Part shown: piece after piece, positions 6,435 through 8,006 of the stretch | Layout of the letters: every line of letters begins with the position of its first letter | Numbering within the stretch: the stretch's first letter is position 1 | Source of the DNA: Candidatus Margulisiibacteriota bacterium | GTDB taxonomy: Bacteria > Margulisbacteria > WOR-1 > O2-12-FULL-45-9 | Assembly: GCA_030018645.1 (NCBI GenBank) | Contig: JASEHX010000058.1 | Span: 1 to 8,006 of the forward strand | Direction: 5' to 3' | Length of the DNA stretch: 8,006 nt | Translations under genes and position numbers: made by a program | The notes under the pieces: model-generated | The model's input: the letters and a program-made list of their open reading frames with translations, nothing else | Databases searched by the model: none | What the model was told of the DNA's origin: nothing

Positions 6435-7781
6435 TTAGGTTTGCACAAGATCAACGTTTTCTTCAAAGGGCGTTTCCATGGCGCGCAGAAGACGGTTTAG
6501 TCCCTCATTTGGCGTCATTGTCCAGTTACGGACTTTTAGGGTTTGTGGATCAATCAATTCAGCAAAGGGAACTAATTTGGGAGTAAATACACCGGTCATT
6601 GAAACCATATTGCCGTAATCACCCCGCAAAACCGCATCAACGGCCGCTACACCCAAGGCCCGGCAAAGCAGGACATCATAAGCCACTGGCCGTACTTGAC
6701 GAGCATTATAGCCGGCTTTATGCGCATGGATTTTAGCTTTCACCCTTCCGCTTCTGCGAGATAGTTCGGCTGCAATCGCGGTTTTTAGCTGTTCTCCAAG
6801 GTTCACTTCATCCAATTTTACATGGCCGTGTTCATCTCTTCCTGCCTCGACTTTGGGCAAGCGCTCGGCTACGCCTTCGGCAATGGCAATTACCGCATAA
6901 TGCTTATTGTTTCGCCTGCGCGTTAAAATCATATCAACACAGTTGCGCGCGAGGTCTTCAAAAGTAACAGTTCGGTCAGCATAATCTTCCAGGGCAATTG
7001 TATAATTAGCTTCGCCAATAATGGCCGCGCCAGCTGTCAACCAGCTGGCTCCCCGCCCCATTACTTCTACGATGTGCACAACCGGCTGTTTTTTTGTTCC
7101 GGCGGCCTTGGCGTCGGCGTGAAACCCGCGGATTTGCCTTCCAATAAAATCAACCGCAGACATGTATCCAAAGGTAAAGTCAATGCCATGATAATCCTTA
7201 TCAATTGTTTTGGGAACATGGACTACGCCTAAAAAACTATCCGAATCCTCCGCAGATGTCAGTTCTACCCTTTGCATGCGCTGGGCGCTTCTATCCCTGC
7301 ACATTTGGACCAAATTGGCGGTTTTCATTGTATCATCCCCGCCAATTGAGATCAGCGCTCCGATTCGCATTGCGTTCAGCCGACTAATCACATATAATAG
7401 CTTCGCCGTTTTCTCAAGATCATCCAAATCTTCCAGTTTGGAGATTTTAACTGCGTCGCTAACTTGGGCTGGGTTATCCCTTGAAGTCCCAATTACCAAA
7501 GCATCCTGGTCGCGTAAATAGCGGATCTGTTCAAGTCCCAATTCGAATGAACAGTCGGGTTCGCCTAACTTTTCCAACGAAACCGCTGGATCTTGCAAAG
7601 ATTGGTAGCCGTGTCGAAAAGCGAGCAAGGGAATGCCGTGGTCTCTGGCGCGAAGGGCCGCGGCAAAACACACCTCATTTCCTCCCGGCGCTGGTCCCCC
7701 CGCATGCAAGATGCCGATGCGCAGACCTCTGGTTCTAAACTCCGCCAATTTTCCTCCAGTTACCAGCGTTGATACTCGCAT
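6435..7781 (-). CDS. 6-phosphofructokinase, probably pyrophosphate-dependent
   Basis: This 448-residue enzyme belongs to the phosphofructokinase A superfamily, which phosphorylates fructose 6-phosphate at C1 in the cytoplasm. GGPAPGGN (28-35) is the first nucleotide/PPi loop. IGGDDT (146-151) has Asp150 where ATP-dependent enzymes have Gly (GGDGS), and PKTIDKD (190-196) has Lys191 where they have Gly (PGTIDND). In the family this Asp plus Lys pair marks pyrophosphate use. Asp194 is the expected catalytic base. MGRGASW (241-247), EGV (302-304) and the region GYNARQVRP (357-365) supply sugar-phosphate contacts. The Asn of TIDND is Lys195, an unusual change. The length fits the longer PPi-type or mixed clades. 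The start follows AGGAGG (complement of 7791-7796) with a nine-base spacer. It is convergent with the PPDK-like gene. The family call is firm; the phosphate donor is inferred from two residues. Confidence 0.92.
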   Translation of the reverse strand: MRVSTLVTGGKLAEFRTRGLRIGILHAGGPAPGGNEVCFAAALRARDHGIPLLAFRHGYQSLQDPAVSLEKLGEPDCSFELGLEQIRYLRDQDALVIGTSRDNPAQVSDAVKISKLEDLDDLEKTAKLLYVISRLNAMRIGALISIGGDDTMKTANLVQMCRDRSAQRMQRVELTSAEDSDSFLGVVHVPKTIDKDYHGIDFTFGYMSAVDFIGRQIRGFHADAKAAGTKKQPVVHIVEVMGRGASWLTAGAAIIGEANYTIALEDYADRTVTFEDLARNCVDMILTRRRNNKHYAVIAIAEGVAERLPKVEAGRDEHGHVKLDEVNLGEQLKTAIAAELSRRSGRVKAKIHAHKAGYNARQVRPVAYDVLLCRALGVAAVDAVLRGDYGNMVSMTGVFTPKLVPFAELIDPQTLKVRNWTMTPNEGLNRLLRAMETPFEENVDLVQT

Positions 7782-7827
7782 TTATCTCTTCCTCCTCTTT
7801 GCAAATTTCTTTCGGACGCTTTTATAA

Positions 7828-7845
7828 AAAATTTCAAAACATTTT
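7828..7845. promoter_or_regulatory. Degenerate copy of the 18-base palindrome
   Basis: AAAATTTCAAAACATTTT keeps the left half-site AAAATTTCA exactly and matches 15 of 18 bases of the palindrome at 3552-3569. It lies 46 bases upstream of the phosphofructokinase start, a similar distance to that in front of the enolase fusion, and in the same orientation relative to the gene. A shared regulator is possible, but low-complexity AT sequence could give this by chance. TATAAA on the minus strand (complement of 7822-7827) adjoins it and could be a -10 element, with no clear -35. Confidence 0.3.
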
Positions 7846-7855
7846 TACCCCAGAT

Positions 7856-8006
7856 TTATTCCTTCCGCAAAGCGATCATCAGCGGAACTGTAATATATAG
7901 CGCCCGGATCAGTTCTTGGATGGGGAAAGGGCCGTTGACAGGGCCAAGGTCGGGATTTACTCCGTCTAGCGACCAACCATGACCCGTCCATCCGCACGGG
8001 AAAGCC
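7856..8006 (-). CDS. Possible C-terminal end of an unidentified protein (partial)
   Basis: On the minus strand one frame stays open from the window edge to TAA (complement of 7856-7858), giving 49 residues ending in PIQELIRALYITVPLMIALRKE. The tail looks like an amphipathic or hydrophobic helix, and the composition is protein-like. It would lie 74 bases upstream of the phosphofructokinase start on the same strand, so the two could be co-transcribed. Two other frames are also open for much of this stretch: a minus-strand frame stopping at 7845-7847, which is rich in Arg and Pro as shadow frames often are, and a plus-strand frame stopping near 7981. The frame choice is therefore tentative, and no family is recognised. 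Confidence 0.4.
   Translation of the reverse strand, partial: AFPCGWTGHGWSLDGVNPDLGPVNGPFPIQELIRALYITVPLMIALRKE

Noticed and set aside
7633..7827. Plus-strand open frame over the phosphofructokinase start
   Set aside because: It is antisense to a confidently assigned gene and its strong ribosome site, and has shadow-like composition.

Overview
The window holds three large, well-formed genes, all related to enzymes of central carbon metabolism, plus a probable partial gene at the right edge and a repeat-bearing left edge. All three are bacterial in style: the two minus-strand genes have near-perfect AGGAGG ribosome binding sites, and the gaps between genes are short (about 100-120 bases). The proteins are far from textbook family members and two have unusual domain architectures. 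This resembles uncultured candidate-phylum bacteria known for oversized fusion proteins; Omnitrophota would fit, but that is a low-confidence guess from style alone.

Layout. Bases 1-47 carry two copies of a 19-base direct repeat, 25 bases apart, resembling multiple-repeat ends of insertion sequences. A minus-strand gene (97-3492) encodes 1131 residues: an N-terminal multi-pass membrane region with an HELGH zinc-peptidase motif (M50-like), then a complete set of enolase catalytic residues in circularly permuted order (barrel first, enolase N-terminal domain second), then about 260 unrecognised residues. A 120-base divergent intergenic region with a perfect 18-base palindrome separates it from a plus-strand gene (3613-6330) for a 905-residue pyruvate phosphate dikinase (PPDK)-like protein. 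That protein keeps the nucleotide-binding and phosphohistidine domains but has lost the PEP/pyruvate barrel, and has about 275 unknown residues in its place. Convergent to it is a minus-strand gene (6435-7781) for a 448-residue phosphofructokinase with the signature of the pyrophosphate-dependent type. A site resembling the palindrome lies upstream of this gene. The last 150 bases probably encode the C-terminus of another minus-strand gene.

How they may work together (inference). Phosphofructokinase, enolase and PPDK are the fructose-6-phosphate, 2-phosphoglycerate and PEP steps of glycolysis, and PPDK and PPi-phosphofructokinase are linked through pyrophosphate. Seen alone, the locus looks like a pyrophosphate-based glycolysis cluster. 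The membrane-peptidase fusion on the enolase and the missing PEP domain on the dikinase argue that at least two of the three have been redirected, possibly to membrane-located sensing, proteolysis or phosphotransfer to a different acceptor.
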